Of a stretch of 63,392 nucleotides of DNA, positions 16,171-25,702 are shown piece by piece. The stretch's first letter is position 1; each line of letters begins with the position of its first letter. Under the pieces are notes generated by a model. That model saw nothing but the letters and a program-made list of their open reading frames with translations. It was not told where the DNA came from and ran no database searches. The position numbers were made by a program, and so were the translations under genes. The DNA lies in NCBI GenBank assembly GCA_030457025.1, contig JAKDSA010000010.1, positions 1 through 63,392 of the forward strand, written 5' to 3'. This DNA comes from Brevibacterium sp. GTDB taxonomy: Bacteria; Actinomycetota; Actinomycetes; Actinomycetales; Brevibacteriaceae.

Positions 16171-16210
16171 TGGCAGCGGAGCGCTCAGACTCAGCTGCCA
16201 GAGCGCTCCG
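16171..16210. terminator. Interleaved hairpins between M56 gene and parE
   Basis: Two inverted repeats interlock: TGGCAGC (16171-16177) with GCTGCCA (16194-16200), and CGGAGCGCTC (16177-16186) with GAGCGCTCCG (16201-16210). The order a-b-a'-b' permits either hairpin or an H-type pseudoknot. It lies between converging genes and probably ends both transcripts, though no T-run follows. Confidence 0.6.
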
Positions 16211-16219
16211 GCCCTCTGC

Positions 16220-18331
16220 TCAGCTGTCGATGCGCTCCGCGTCGAGAACTGCGGCTCCCGAGACGATGAATTCCTTTCGCGGACCGACAGAAGACCCCAT
16301 CAGGAGTTCGAAGGTATTCTCCGCCCTCTCGGCGTCGGCCATCGTGACCCGGCGCAGGGTGCGCATGCTGGGGTCCACCGTCGTCTCCGCCAACTGGTCG
16401 GCGTCCATCTCGCCGAGGCCCTTGTAGCGCTGGATGGGTTCCTTGTACGTCTTCTTCGACTTCTCCAACTTCTTCAGCAACGCGTGCAGCTCAGCTTCGG
16501 AGTACGTGTAGATGACGTCATTGGGCGTTCCCCGCTTCGTCACGACTTCCACACGATGCAGAGGCGGCACGGCCGCGAACACCCGGCCCTGCTCGACCAG
16601 CGGCTTCATGTAGCGGAAGAACAGAGTCAGCAGCAGGGTGCGGATGTGGGCACCGTCGACGTCGGCATCGGTCATGATGATGACACGACCATAGCGGGCC
16701 ACATCAATGTCGAAGCTGCGACCCGACCCTGCTCCGATGACCTGAATCAGTGCAGCACATTCGACGTTGGCCAACATGTCGGACAACGATGCTTTCTGCA
16801 CATTGAGGATCTTGCCGCGGATCGGAAACAGCGCCTGATGGTCGGAGTTGCGTGCGGCCTTCGCCGTTCCCATCGCCGAGTCACCCTCGACGATGAACAG
16901 TTCTGTGTTCTCCACCCCGTTGTCACGGCAGTCATAGAGCTTGGCCGGCAGGGACGATGCTTCAAGCGCCGTCTTGCGACGCTGGTTCTCTTTGTGAGTG
17001 CGCGCCGAGATACGTGACTTGAGCTCTGCGACGACCTTCTCCATGAGGACGGCGGCCTGCTGCTTCTCTGCGCGCTTAGTCGATGACAGGATGTCACCAA
17101 GCTGCTTCTCGACCGTTTTCGCCACAATCTGCTTGACCGCGGCCGTTCCCAGGACCTCCTTGGTCTGGCCTTCGAACTGGGGCTCAGCCAACTGCACCGT
17201 CACCACAGCGGTCATACCGGCCAGCACGTCATCCTTCTCGAGCTTGTCCTTGCCCAACTTGAGCTTACGGGCGTTGGCCTCGACGGCCTTGCGCATCGCC
17301 TTCAGACTGGCCTGTTCGAAACCGGCCAAGTGGGTTCCTCCGTGCGGAGTGGACACGACGTTGACGAAGGATTTGACCTTCGTGTCGTATCCGGTCCCCC
17401 AGCGCAGGGCGATGTCAACGCCGACTTCGCGCTCGACCTCTTTCGAGACCAAGTGCCCCGAGGGGTCCAGCACTGGGACGGTCTCACTGAACTTCCCAGT
17501 GTTCTGCAGACGCCAAGTGTCTGTCATCGGCGGGTCGATCGACAGGTGGTCGACGAATTCGGTGATGCCGCCGTCGAAGCGGAAGACCTCGACACGTTCG
17601 GCGATGACCTCTCCGGTCTCGTCGCGGGCGACTCCACGACGGTCTTCGATCCTCAGCTCAAGTCCGGGAACCAGGAACGCCGTCTGGCGTGCGCGCTCGA
17701 CGAGATGCTGGTAGTCGAACTGAGCCTTGGCCAGGAAGATCTGCGGGTCGGCCCAGTACTGGACGCGGGTGCCTGTGACTCCCTTCTTCGCTTTGCCGAC
17801 GATATCGAGTCCGGTCGGTTCGTGGAATTCCTCGAACGGGTTATCGGGACTGGGCTGGCCGGAAGAATCGTCGAAGCGCCCCGGCACGCCGCGGTGGAAG
17901 GACATCTTGTGGACTTTCGACCCACGGGTGACTTCGACATCGAGTCGGGCAGAGAGTGCATTGACGACGGAGGCACCGACTCCGTGCAGACCGCCGGAGG
18001 CTGCGTAGGAGCTGCCGCCGAACTTGCCACCGGCATGGAGCTTGGTCAGAACCACCTCGACGCCGGTCAGCCCCGTCTTGGGTTCGACGTCGACGGGGAT
18101 GCCTCGGCCGTTGTCGGTCACAGCCACCGAGCCATCGGGTTCGAGTTCGATGACAATCGACTTTCCGAAGTCTCCCAGAGCCTCGTCGACAGCATTGTCG
18201 ATGATCTCCCACAGGCAGTGCATCAGGCCTCGGGAATCAGTGGTCCCGATGTACATGCCCGGACGTTTGCGCACCGCTTCGAGACCCGACAACACGGACA
18301 GATGCCTGGCGCCGTAACTTTCCTCTTCCAC
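16220..18331 (-). CDS. parE: DNA topoisomerase IV/gyrase subunit B (ParE type)
   Basis: 703-residue type II topoisomerase B subunit. GHKL ATPase domain: RKRPGMYIGTTDSRGLMHCL and EIIDNAVDEALG, ATP-lid GGLHGVGASVVNAL. Transducer domain with YDTKVKSFVN. TOPRIM domain with EGDSAMGTAK and the metal-binding DADVDGAHIRTLLL. The C-terminus QRYKGLGEMDADQL is the family signature. The start is GTG 18331 with GAGAGGA upstream. Assignment to ParE rather than GyrB rests on its position near sigA, away from dnaN/recF, and on its length; the partner parC is not in the window. Confidence 0.93.
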   Translation of the reverse strand: MEEESYGARHLSVLSGLEAVRKRPGMYIGTTDSRGLMHCLWEIIDNAVDEALGDFGKSIVIELEPDGSVAVTDNGRGIPVDVEPKTGLTGVEVVLTKLHAGGKFGGSSYAASGGLHGVGASVVNALSARLDVEVTRGSKVHKMSFHRGVPGRFDDSSGQPSPDNPFEEFHEPTGLDIVGKAKKGVTGTRVQYWADPQIFLAKAQFDYQHLVERARQTAFLVPGLELRIEDRRGVARDETGEVIAERVEVFRFDGGITEFVDHLSIDPPMTDTWRLQNTGKFSETVPVLDPSGHLVSKEVEREVGVDIALRWGTGYDTKVKSFVNVVSTPHGGTHLAGFEQASLKAMRKAVEANARKLKLGKDKLEKDDVLAGMTAVVTVQLAEPQFEGQTKEVLGTAAVKQIVAKTVEKQLGDILSSTKRAEKQQAAVLMEKVVAELKSRISARTHKENQRRKTALEASSLPAKLYDCRDNGVENTELFIVEGDSAMGTAKAARNSDHQALFPIRGKILNVQKASLSDMLANVECAALIQVIGAGSGRSFDIDVARYGRVIIMTDADVDGAHIRTLLLTLFFRYMKPLVEQGRVFAAVPPLHRVEVVTKRGTPNDVIYTYSEAELHALLKKLEKSKKTYKEPIQRYKGLGEMDADQLAETTVDPSMRTLRRVTMADAERAENTFELLMGSSVGPRKEFIVSGAAVLDAERIDS

Positions 18332-18459
18332 ACAATTCCTCTCGTTCGATTAAATTCTAATCCCTCAGCCGACTCTGTCTCTGCCATTGCAAGCCGTGTC
18401 TGGCTTCGATTCGCCTGAAGCCTCACTATTCTCAGCTTTTTTGCTGGAACAATGGCACC

Positions 18460-19284
18460 ATGTCTCCTCGTCACAGTCTCCTGGCTCCCCTCCTATGCGC
18501 GGTTCTCGCACTGCCGGGTCTCACCGCGTGCGGTGCGAACCCGCCATCGGCGACCGACACACCCACACCTGTGGTGCCCGAGGAAAGATCGAACTCGACC
18601 AGCCCTGTCGCTCAGGACACCCCGACGACAGAGCCTGGCATCGACCTCAGCGATCGGACTGTCGCCCTTGACCCTGGACACAACGGAGGAAACGCCTCCC
18701 ACCCGAGCGAGATCAACCGCCAGGTCCCGGATGGGCGCGGCGGGACCAAAGCGTGCAACACCACGGGGACCGCGACGGACTCCGACTATCCTGAGACCGA
18801 TTTCAACTGGGGCGTCGCCCAGAAGCTGGAACAGGAACTCGAAGCTGCCGGCGCCGAGGTGGTCATGAGTCGCAATGACAACGAAGGGGTGGGGCCCTGC
18901 GTCGACGAACGCGGCACGTTTGCCGACGACGCCGATCTCATGGTCAGCATTCACGCCAACGGAAGCGAATCGACGAAGGTCAAGGGATTCCATGTCATCG
19001 TCGCGCAGCCGGGCAGTTCAGACGAGCTCGAGGACGACTCGAACCGCCTCGCCGACGCGATGAGCCAGGCCATGGCAGGCCCTTTCACTCCCAACAAGGC
19101 CTATGGGAAGGACGCGATCAGTCGACGCCCCGACCTGGCAGGGCTCAACAACGCTTCTGTGCCTGCCGTCATCGTCGAATGCGGTGAGATGCGCAATCCC
19201 AGCGAGGCCAAGACCATGGAATCGCAATCGGGTCAGCGAAAGTATGCCGAGGCCTTGATGCAGGGCATCACCGACTGGTACTGA
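18460..19284 (+). CDS. Lipoprotein N-acetylmuramoyl-L-alanine amidase
   Basis: 274 residues. A signal peptide ends in the lipobox LTAC (Cys24), so the mature protein is anchored outside the membrane. A Thr/Pro/Ser-rich spacer (about 27-60) leads to an Amidase_3 domain: VALDPGHNGG with the zinc His, a second metal region ETDFNWGVAQKLEQEL, SIHANGS with the second His, and VIVECGEMRNPSEA with the catalytic Glu. It cleaves the stem peptide from muramic acid. It is divergent from parE and converges on sigA. Confidence 0.92.
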   Translation: MSPRHSLLAPLLCAVLALPGLTACGANPPSATDTPTPVVPEERSNSTSPVAQDTPTTEPGIDLSDRTVALDPGHNGGNASHPSEINRQVPDGRGGTKACNTTGTATDSDYPETDFNWGVAQKLEQELEAAGAEVVMSRNDNEGVGPCVDERGTFADDADLMVSIHANGSESTKVKGFHVIVAQPGSSDELEDDSNRLADAMSQAMAGPFTPNKAYGKDAISRRPDLAGLNNASVPAVIVECGEMRNPSEAKTMESQSGQRKYAEALMQGITDWY

Positions 19285-19329
19285 ACCGACTCGGCCGGCG
19301 TCAGCGGGTACTGAACCGACTCGGCCGGC
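19277..19329. repeat. 23-bp direct repeat duplicating the amidase stop region
   Basis: Identical 23-base copies at 19277-19299 and 19307-19329 (GGTACTGAACCGACTCGG...). The first copy contains the amidase stop codon. The duplication lengthens the 3' untranslated region and does not alter the protein. Confidence 0.75.
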
Positions 19330-19347
19330 AGCGGCCCTGCAACGCCA

Positions 19348-19387
19348 GATCGCCTGCGGTCGCGACAGCTCGCGTCCGCAGGCGATC
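19348..19387. terminator. Terminator between amidase gene and sigA
   Basis: Perfect 12-bp stem (GATCGCCTGCGG, 19348-19359, with 19376-19387) enclosing a 16-base loop that can form an inner CGCGA/TCGCG stem. No T-run follows. Position between converging genes supports bidirectional termination. Confidence 0.75.
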
Positions 19388-19449
19388 ATCCGGCTCATGT
19401 CTCCGGGCCTCAGCTGTAGCAGGAGCCTCAGCCGTGGCAGGCAGGTGCC

Positions 19450-20856
19450 TCAGTCGAGGTAGTCGCGCAGTACCTGTGAACGCGAGGGGTGCCTCAGCTT
19501 CGCCATGGTCTTCGACTCTATCTGGCGGATGCGTTCACGCGTGACTCCATAGACCTTGCCGATCTCATCCAGGGTCTTCGGCTGGCCGTCGTTGAGCCCG
19601 AAGCGCATCGACACGACACCGGCTTCACGTTCCGACAGAGTGTCGAGAACCGAGTGCAGCTGTTCCTGCAGCAGGGTGAAGCTGACCGAGTCCGACGGTA
19701 CGACTGCTTCGGAGTCCTCAATGAGGTCACCGAACTCCGAGTCACCGTCTTCACCGAGCGGCGTGTGCAGCGAGATGGGTTCGCGGCCGTACTTCTGAAC
19801 TTCAACGACACGCTCAGGTGTCATGTCGAGTTCCTTGGCAAGCTCTTCCGGGGCGGGCTCGCGTCCGAGATCCTGCAGCATCTGACGCTGGACTCGTGCC
19901 AGCTTGTTGATGACCTCGACCATGTGCACCGGAATGCGAATGGTGCGAGCCTGATCGGCCATGGCACGGGTGATGGCCTGACGGATCCACCATGTGGCGT
20001 AGGTCGAGAACTTGAAGCCCTTCGTGTAATCGAATTTCTCGACCGCACGGATGAGTCCCAGGTTGCCCTCCTGGATGAGGTCGAGGAAGAGCATGCCGCG
20101 GCCGGTGTAGCGCTTGGCCAGCGAGACGACGAGGCGCAGGTTTGCCTCAAGGAGGTGGTTCTTCGCGATCCGCCCGTCGTGGATGATCCACTTGTAGTCC
20201 ATGGACTCACGGGGTTCGGCGATGCCACCGGCGTTGAGCAGATGCTCGGCGTACATTCCGGCTTCGATGCGTTTGGCCAGATCGACCTCTTCGGCCGCGT
20301 TGAGCAGTGCGACCTTGCCGATCTGCTTGAGGTAGTCCTTGACAGGGTCCGCGGTGGCACCCGCAGAGACGACCTGCTGTGCAGGAGCATCTTCCTCGTC
20401 GGCGTCGGAGACGATGAAGCCGCCCGCTTCCGTGACGGCCGCGTTCTTCTCCTTCTCCTCGGAGTTCTTCGTCTCGGTGGCCTCAGCCGGACTCTGCTCG
20501 GTGCCGAGGGCGTCCGTTGCCGGTTCGACCGCCTCGCTCGTCTCGAGCACGTCGTCAGACTTCTTCTTCGTCCCCGTGGCCTTGGTGGCCTTCGCCGTCG
20601 TGTTCTTCGCCCCGGCAGTCTTCGCCACCTTGGCGGCGGTCGACTTCGTCGGAGCACCGTTGGCGGCCGTCGTCTTACGAGCCGCAGTGGTCTTCTTGGT
20701 CCCGGTTTCCGCAGCGGTTGCTGAAGCCGATGTCTTCGTCGTCCTCTTGGCTCCCTTCGACGCCGCAGTGGTCTTGGATCCTGCGGTGGAGGTCTTGGCA
20801 GCCGTTTCCTCCGACTTCTCCGTCACCGTCGTGGATTCCTTGTCGACTCTCGGCAC
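19450..20856 (-). CDS. sigA: Primary RNA polymerase sigma factor
   Basis: Housekeeping sigma-70 (RpoD/HrdB/SigA), 468 residues. GTG 20856 ([10 protein letters not shown]) is chosen, with AAGGTGA 6 bases upstream. The first about 165 residues are Lys/Ala/Thr-rich low complexity. Region 1.2 begins at [16 protein letters not shown]; region 2 has [29 protein letters not shown] and the -10-melting [14 protein letters not shown]; region 4 ends [20 protein letters not shown]. It directs transcription of most genes. Downstream of DUF4192 in the same direction with its own candidate promoter. Confidence 0.97.
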   Translation of the reverse strand: MPRVDKESTTVTEKSEETAAKTSTAGSKTTAASKGAKRTTKTSASATAAETGTKKTTAARKTTAANGAPTKSTAAKVAKTAGAKNTTAKATKATGTKKKSDDVLETSEAVEPATDALGTEQSPAEATETKNSEEKEKNAAVTEAGGFIVSDADEEDAPAQQVVSAGATADPVKDYLKQIGKVALLNAAEEVDLAKRIEAGMYAEHLLNAGGIAEPRESMDYKWIIHDGRIAKNHLLEANLRLVVSLAKRYTGRGMLFLDLIQEGNLGLIRAVEKFDYTKGFKFSTYATWWIRQAITRAMADQARTIRIPVHMVEVINKLARVQRQMLQDLGREPAPEELAKELDMTPERVVEVQKYGREPISLHTPLGEDGDSEFGDLIEDSEAVVPSDSVSFTLLQEQLHSVLDTLSEREAGVVSMRFGLNDGQPKTLDEIGKVYGVTRERIRQIESKTMAKLRHPSRSQVLRDYLD

Positions 20857-20903
20857 GTGTTCACCTTTCGCGAGCGTTGAAACTTCTCGAATGCACCAGG
20901 ACA

Positions 20904-20931
20904 TTACTAAGACCCATGTCAAGAGGTCCAA
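20904..20931 (-). promoter_or_regulatory. Candidate sigA promoter
   Basis: On the minus strand TTGGAC, 16-base spacer, TAGTAA, with the -10 ending about 47 bases before the GTG start. A TTGACA inside the spacer has no well-placed -10 partner. Assignment is by eye only. Confidence 0.4.
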
Positions 20932-21090
20932 GGTTCGGGCCCGAGGGGAACACATAGTCCGCCCATGATGCTATGACAGGGTCAACACCCAATTTTCGCA
21001 CGATATTCCCGGCTTGGCGAATTGGGCCCGGGACGGCGGCTCGGGACTGTCCCGATCTCTTCGTTGGGGGTTCCCACCGCATCGTATCGC

Positions 21091-22278
21091 TCATCCGGGG
21101 CCGCGGCGCGCTGACATCAGCCAGCGTGGAAGATACCCCTGTTCCACCGCGTTGCGGATCAGGGTGGCCATCGCATTGTTCGCGTCGAGATCAAGACCTG
21201 CCTGCGCGTAGTGCTCGGCCATGGTCGAGCCTCCCAACGACCATTCGAACCATGCGATCACAGCATACGCGGTGGGGCGGACATCGGGGTGACCCAGTGG
21301 TATGTAGGTCTTGAGGAACTCGATGCCCAACTGAACATCGCGGGGGCGAGGCGCACGGGGAGAGAGCCCCACCATCTGCTGTGCGGCCTGCGGGGACGTT
21401 CCGTACCGCTGTGCGCGCAGGTGCAGCTGCCCGGGACCGCACATCTCGATGTCAGCGGGCGCGAAGTCCGGGTGGTCGAAGCTGAGGATCATCTCGAGCG
21501 CGTCCCGAGACCATTTTTCGCACAGGATCGCATCGATCGCCATGACCGTGCGCAGCGTCATCAGCTCTGAGACAGCTGCCCGGTCGATGCCCTCGTCCCC
21601 CTCACGCAGTCGGGCGAGCAGCGGGTAGAGCTCGGAGAGGATGTCGAAGGCTTCGCCGATGCTCAGCCACATGTCGCGGTGGCCGTTGCGACTCATCGAG
21701 AATTCGTCTGCAGACACGGGCCTGACCACGAGCTCCTGCGGGGATGCCACAGGGGAGGAGCCTGCCGCGACGAGTTCGGTTGCGCAGGTCGATGTCGCGG
21801 CGGCTTCAATCCGGGTGCTGATCTGCGCATCGTCATCGATGCGTCCGAATCGTTCCTCACTGACCCACCATGCGCTCAGCGTGTCGATGCCTCGGTCTCC
21901 CAGCGACAACGCGATCTCGTCGATCGCCGCCCGGATGAGTTCCCGGTGGACTCGCGGGTACTCGTCGTCGTGTTCATCCACTGCTGTTCGTGACGCGTCC
22001 GGGATGCCGCGCTGGTACTGCGAGTCGTAGAGGACGAGGAACACCCCCGTAGCTGTGCACGCTCCGGTGATGAGTTCGCTGTACCACTGCCCGCCCTCAG
22101 CCACGATGTGGGCAGCGCTCTCCAGGTCGAAGTCGACGCGCAGCGTCGTGGCACACGTCTGAGTGCCGTGTTCGTCTGTTCCCACGATGATGGCCACAAG
22201 GCTTTCGCGTGGAATGTAGCCGAGGGTATGGGGCACGATTCCGATGATGTCTTCTGCTGTCTTCGCTGTGGTCTGCAT
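21091..22278 (-). CDS. DUF4192 domain protein
   Basis: 395-residue actinobacterial protein of unknown function. The family start is clear: EDIIGIVPHTLGYIPRESLVAI, followed by LVLYDSQYQRG, an acidic central part and a C-terminal helical half with WFEWSLGGSTMAEHYAQAGLDL resembling a single TPR-like hairpin. No membrane segments or catalytic motif visible. It precedes sigA in the same direction (234-base gap) and diverges from the spermidine-synthase-like gene. Confidence 0.85.
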   Translation of the reverse strand: MQTTAKTAEDIIGIVPHTLGYIPRESLVAIIVGTDEHGTQTCATTLRVDFDLESAAHIVAEGGQWYSELITGACTATGVFLVLYDSQYQRGIPDASRTAVDEHDDEYPRVHRELIRAAIDEIALSLGDRGIDTLSAWWVSEERFGRIDDDAQISTRIEAAATSTCATELVAAGSSPVASPQELVVRPVSADEFSMSRNGHRDMWLSIGEAFDILSELYPLLARLREGDEGIDRAAVSELMTLRTVMAIDAILCEKWSRDALEMILSFDHPDFAPADIEMCGPGQLHLRAQRYGTSPQAAQQMVGLSPRAPRPRDVQLGIEFLKTYIPLGHPDVRPTAYAVIAWFEWSLGGSTMAEHYAQAGLDLDANNAMATLIRNAVEQGYLPRWLMSARRGPG

Positions 22279-22441
22279 GACTTCACTTCAGCCCTCCCCC
22301 GCCGGATTGACCAGAGTGACGACAGCGCATGTGGAAACGCCTCAAGCGTCCACATCTCGAACGCGCACGAGTGGGGGCCGATATCCCCACGTGATGACGC
22401 GCAGAATTGCCACCGAGGCTCAACTGGCATACAAGTGAGGG

Positions 22442-23233
22442 GTGGCGAAACGACGGATATACACAGCACCCGGCTCACAAGTCGTCGAGATCTCGACCGG
22501 CACCGCACGCCTGGAGAAGGTTGACGGTGAGGCCGACAGCTACGTCCTCCATGTCAACGGGGTGCCTTCCTCATCGATCACTTTGAGCGAGCCGACTCGT
22601 CTGGACTTCGAATATCTGGATTGGATGTCGCGCATCATCGAGATCCAGTTCGCGCCCGGACCGCTGCGAGCCGTCCACATCGGGGCCGCCGGATGCGCAC
22701 TCGCCCGGGCACTCCATGCTGGGCGCCCGGGTTCGAAGCAGACGGCGATCGATATCGACCCTGTTCTCCTCGACTACTCGCGCACCTGGTTCGATCTGCC
22801 GCGGGCCCCTGGACTGGCTCTGCGTGCCGGAGACGGGGCTGTCGAAGCCGAGAAGTTCCGTCCCGATACCCTCGACGTGCTCATCCGTGACGCCTTCGAC
22901 CATGACTCTGTGCCGCCTGCACTGCAGACTTCGGAGTTCTTCACCACCTGCGCACGCATCCTCAAGGACTCGGGTGTCTATATCGCCAACGTCCCGGATG
23001 CTGGAGATCACCGCGTCCTGCGAGCCGAGCTGGAGCTGCTGACCTCTGCCTTCACCCATGTCGCGGCTGCGGCTGAGCCCGGAATCCTCAAGGGCCGCAG
23101 ACGCGGCAATGTGGTCGTCATCGCATCCAATTCTCCGCTGCAGGTGTCCGAGCTCGATAGGAGTCTGCGCACTGCAGCGACAATGGCGACCTTCCTGACG
23201 GGACACGGCCTGAGGTCGAGACTGGGTCTGTGA
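22442..23233 (+). CDS. Spermidine-synthase-like SAM-fold protein
   Basis: 263 residues with a Rossmann methyltransferase fold: VHIGAAGCALARAL for the nucleotide-binding loop, TAIDIDPVLL for the acidic strand end, LRAGDGAVEAEKF, and DVLIRDAFDHDSVPPAL. This layout belongs to the spermine/spermidine synthase superfamily; many actinobacterial members lack proof of polyamine synthesis. No speD or other polyamine gene is nearby, so substrate is open. GTG 22442 follows GAGGGG closely. Confidence 0.82.
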   Translation: MAKRRIYTAPGSQVVEISTGTARLEKVDGEADSYVLHVNGVPSSSITLSEPTRLDFEYLDWMSRIIEIQFAPGPLRAVHIGAAGCALARALHAGRPGSKQTAIDIDPVLLDYSRTWFDLPRAPGLALRAGDGAVEAEKFRPDTLDVLIRDAFDHDSVPPALQTSEFFTTCARILKDSGVYIANVPDAGDHRVLRAELELLTSAFTHVAAAAEPGILKGRRRGNVVVIASNSPLQVSELDRSLRTAATMATFLTGHGLRSRLGL

Positions 23234-23319
23234 CAGAACACACCAGCCTTGAATCATTGGTTCCGACTACTCCCGGTGAGAAAAGTTCGGCATAATGGAA
23301 TGCCGATTGGGAAGGTGAG

Positions 23320-25530
23320 ATGACCGAGACTTCAGAAATAAACGTCGAGCAGATCAAGCTTGACGAGCTCTATGCACGACTCGACGAATTGCGAGATGAG
23401 GCTGCTGCCCGACTGGGCACAGTGAGGATCTCCGAGGTCGGCGGCAATCATCAGCACCGGAGTGAACGGGATGCGTTCGCCACCATGTATGAGGACCAGC
23501 TGATTCGGCTCAACAGCGCCGAGGATGGCCTGTGCTTCGGCCGTCTCGATCTGCGATCGGATGCGGAGCCCAGCTACATCGGACGGATCGGGCTCACCGA
23601 TGCCGACCGCCAGCAGATCCTCATCGACTGGCGTGCACCGGCTTCGGAGCGCTTCTACCAGTCGACTGCGGCCAACCCGGCGGGAGTCATCCGGCGGCGG
23701 CACCTGGTCACGAAGAACCGTACGGTGACAGATCTCGAGGACGATGTGCTCGACATCGACGCTCTCGACGATACAGAGCGATCGAACCTGCAGGGCGAGG
23801 GCGCGCTGATCGCTGCCCTGACCAATCACCGGACAGGTCGCATGGGCGATATCGTCGCGACCATTCAGGCCGAACAGGATGCCATCATCCGCCAACCCCT
23901 CCAGGGTGTGCTCGTGGTCCAGGGAGGACCGGGAACGGGCAAGACGGCGGTGGCACTCCACCGCGCGGCCTTCCTCCTCTATCGGCACCGGGAGCGCATC
24001 GCCAAATCGGGCGTGCTCCTCGTCGGGCCCTCCGCTGTGTTCCTCAAGTACATCGAGAAGGTCCTGCCCAGCCTCGGCGAGACCGGAGCGCTTCTGCTCA
24101 CACCGGGCCAGCTCTACCCAGGTCTCGAGACCGAGCTGAGCGATGACACGCATGTGGCAATGATCAAGGGCCGCTCCGAGATGGCTGCGGTGCTGAAGAA
24201 TCACATCGCCAACTACGAGCGGATCCCGGACCAGGACGAAGAGCTGCGCGTCGGCTCACACACCATCTGGCTGCGCCGCCGAGACGTGCGCGGAGCACGT
24301 GATCGTGCCCGCCGGAGCGGGGATGCTCACAATGCTGCCCGGAACGGCTTCGTCTCCGGTCTGCTGAAGATCCTCGCAGAGGACCTGGCACGCCAGATGG
24401 GCCTCGACGGTGCAGGTGAGAGGCTGCCGGAGCTGATGGACGAGCTGCGCTCGAGCGTGGACGTGCGCCGCGCTCTCAATCTCGCATGGTTCCCGATCAG
24501 CCCTGCAGCGGCGCTGCGTGCGCTGCTGTCCAAACCGCACAAACTGCAGGCCGCTGCCGCGCACCTGCTCTCGCCACAGGATCAGAGGACGCTGATCCGC
24601 CCGGCCAACGCCGCACTCACCATTGAGGACGTTCCGCTCCTCGACGAGCTCGCGGAGCTGCTCGGCAGCAGCCCCCAGCAGACCGCGGCTCGGGACGAGT
24701 CCGCTCGTGAGTACGCCGAGGCAGTCCTCGATATGACGGACACCTCCGCCCTCATCGATGCCGATACGCTGGCAGCCAGGTGGGAGGAAGAGGGTCCGAG
24801 CGTCACCTTGGCCGAGCGTGCGCTCGACGACCGCGAATGGACGTACGGCCACCTCGTCGTCGATGAGGCTCAGGAGCTCTCACCCATGCAGTGGCGGGTG
24901 CTCTTCCGGCGGGTTCCGTCGAAGTCTGCGACTGTGGTGGGTGACCTGGCCCAGTCCTCACACGTGGACAACACCCGGACCTGGAATTCCATCCTGTCTG
25001 AGTTCGTCGGAGATCGCTACGCTCTGCAGGTGCTCACCGTGTCCTACCGGACACCCCAGTCGGTGATGGACCTGGCCAACCGCTACCTGCACCGACATTT
25101 CCCGCAGCTCGAACTCGTCGAGTCCGTCCGGCAGGGTGGTCCCGACCCGCAGATGGAATCGTTCGCTTCGACTCAGGAAGTGGTCAATGCTCTTGTGCCC
25201 ACCGTCAGAGATGAGGTCGATTCCGTCGAGAGCGGCAAGATCGCCGTGATCGCACCTGTCGATCTCATCGATTCCGTCGCCGAGGTGCTCGTCGGCTTCG
25301 ACATCGGCCGTTCGGTCATCGGCCTCGACCATCAGATCGCGGTCATCACTGCGCAGCAGGCGAAGGGCCTTGAGTTCGATTCCGTCGTCATCGTCGAACC
25401 AGGACTGATCGCCCCTGACGGTCATGAGGACGGTGTCGGTGCTCTCTATGTGTCGCTGACGCGCACCACGGATCGCTTGCGGATCCTAGCGGCCGCACCG
25501 ACCGAACTGAGCGAGCTCATCATCGACTGA
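23320..25530 (+). CDS. helD: HelD-type RNA polymerase-recycling ATPase
   Basis: 736-residue UvrD/Rep-like SF1 ATPase of the HelD family. An N-terminal coiled-coil arm (about 8-65; LDELYARLDELRDEAAARLG) precedes the conserved ILIDWRAPASERFYQ. Walker A is GGPGTGKTA (202-210) with VALHRAAFLLYRHR after it; Walker B is VVDEAQELSP; later motifs are SYRTPQSVMDLANRYL and GALYVSLTRTT. HelD inserts arms into stalled RNA polymerase and uses ATP to release nucleic acid; some actinobacterial HelD proteins also displace rifamycins. It lacks the GIGKS-to-DNA helicase pattern of UvrD. Lies 86 bases after the spermidine-synthase-like gene. Confidence 0.9.
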   Translation: MTETSEINVEQIKLDELYARLDELRDEAAARLGTVRISEVGGNHQHRSERDAFATMYEDQLIRLNSAEDGLCFGRLDLRSDAEPSYIGRIGLTDADRQQILIDWRAPASERFYQSTAANPAGVIRRRHLVTKNRTVTDLEDDVLDIDALDDTERSNLQGEGALIAALTNHRTGRMGDIVATIQAEQDAIIRQPLQGVLVVQGGPGTGKTAVALHRAAFLLYRHRERIAKSGVLLVGPSAVFLKYIEKVLPSLGETGALLLTPGQLYPGLETELSDDTHVAMIKGRSEMAAVLKNHIANYERIPDQDEELRVGSHTIWLRRRDVRGARDRARRSGDAHNAARNGFVSGLLKILAEDLARQMGLDGAGERLPELMDELRSSVDVRRALNLAWFPISPAAALRALLSKPHKLQAAAAHLLSPQDQRTLIRPANAALTIEDVPLLDELAELLGSSPQQTAARDESAREYAEAVLDMTDTSALIDADTLAARWEEEGPSVTLAERALDDREWTYGHLVVDEAQELSPMQWRVLFRRVPSKSATVVGDLAQSSHVDNTRTWNSILSEFVGDRYALQVLTVSYRTPQSVMDLANRYLHRHFPQLELVESVRQGGPDPQMESFASTQEVVNALVPTVRDEVDSVESGKIAVIAPVDLIDSVAEVLVGFDIGRSVIGLDHQIAVITAQQAKGLEFDSVVIVEPGLIAPDGHEDGVGALYVSLTRTTDRLRILAAAPTELSELIID

Positions 25531-25575
25531 TTCGACGATGCCTCCCCCGCCTCGGCGTCACCTGAGGCGACACCG

Positions 25576-25615
25576 ACGGAGGGCGCAGCGGAGTCATCTC
25601 CGCCGCGCCCTCCGT
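25576..25615 (+). terminator. Terminator after helD
   Basis: Nearly perfect 17-pair stem (25576-25593 with 25598-25615, one mismatched A/C pair) closed by the tetraloop TCAT, 46 bases after the helD stop. Short T-containing tail CATATT follows. Confidence 0.82.
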
Positions 25616-25702
25616 CATATTCTGCATTTCACTCTGCGCCTGACCCTGTGCGCACGGCTGGCCTGTCACCAGGCTTTTCTGTCTTCGCAGAGAAATTAAA
25701 GG

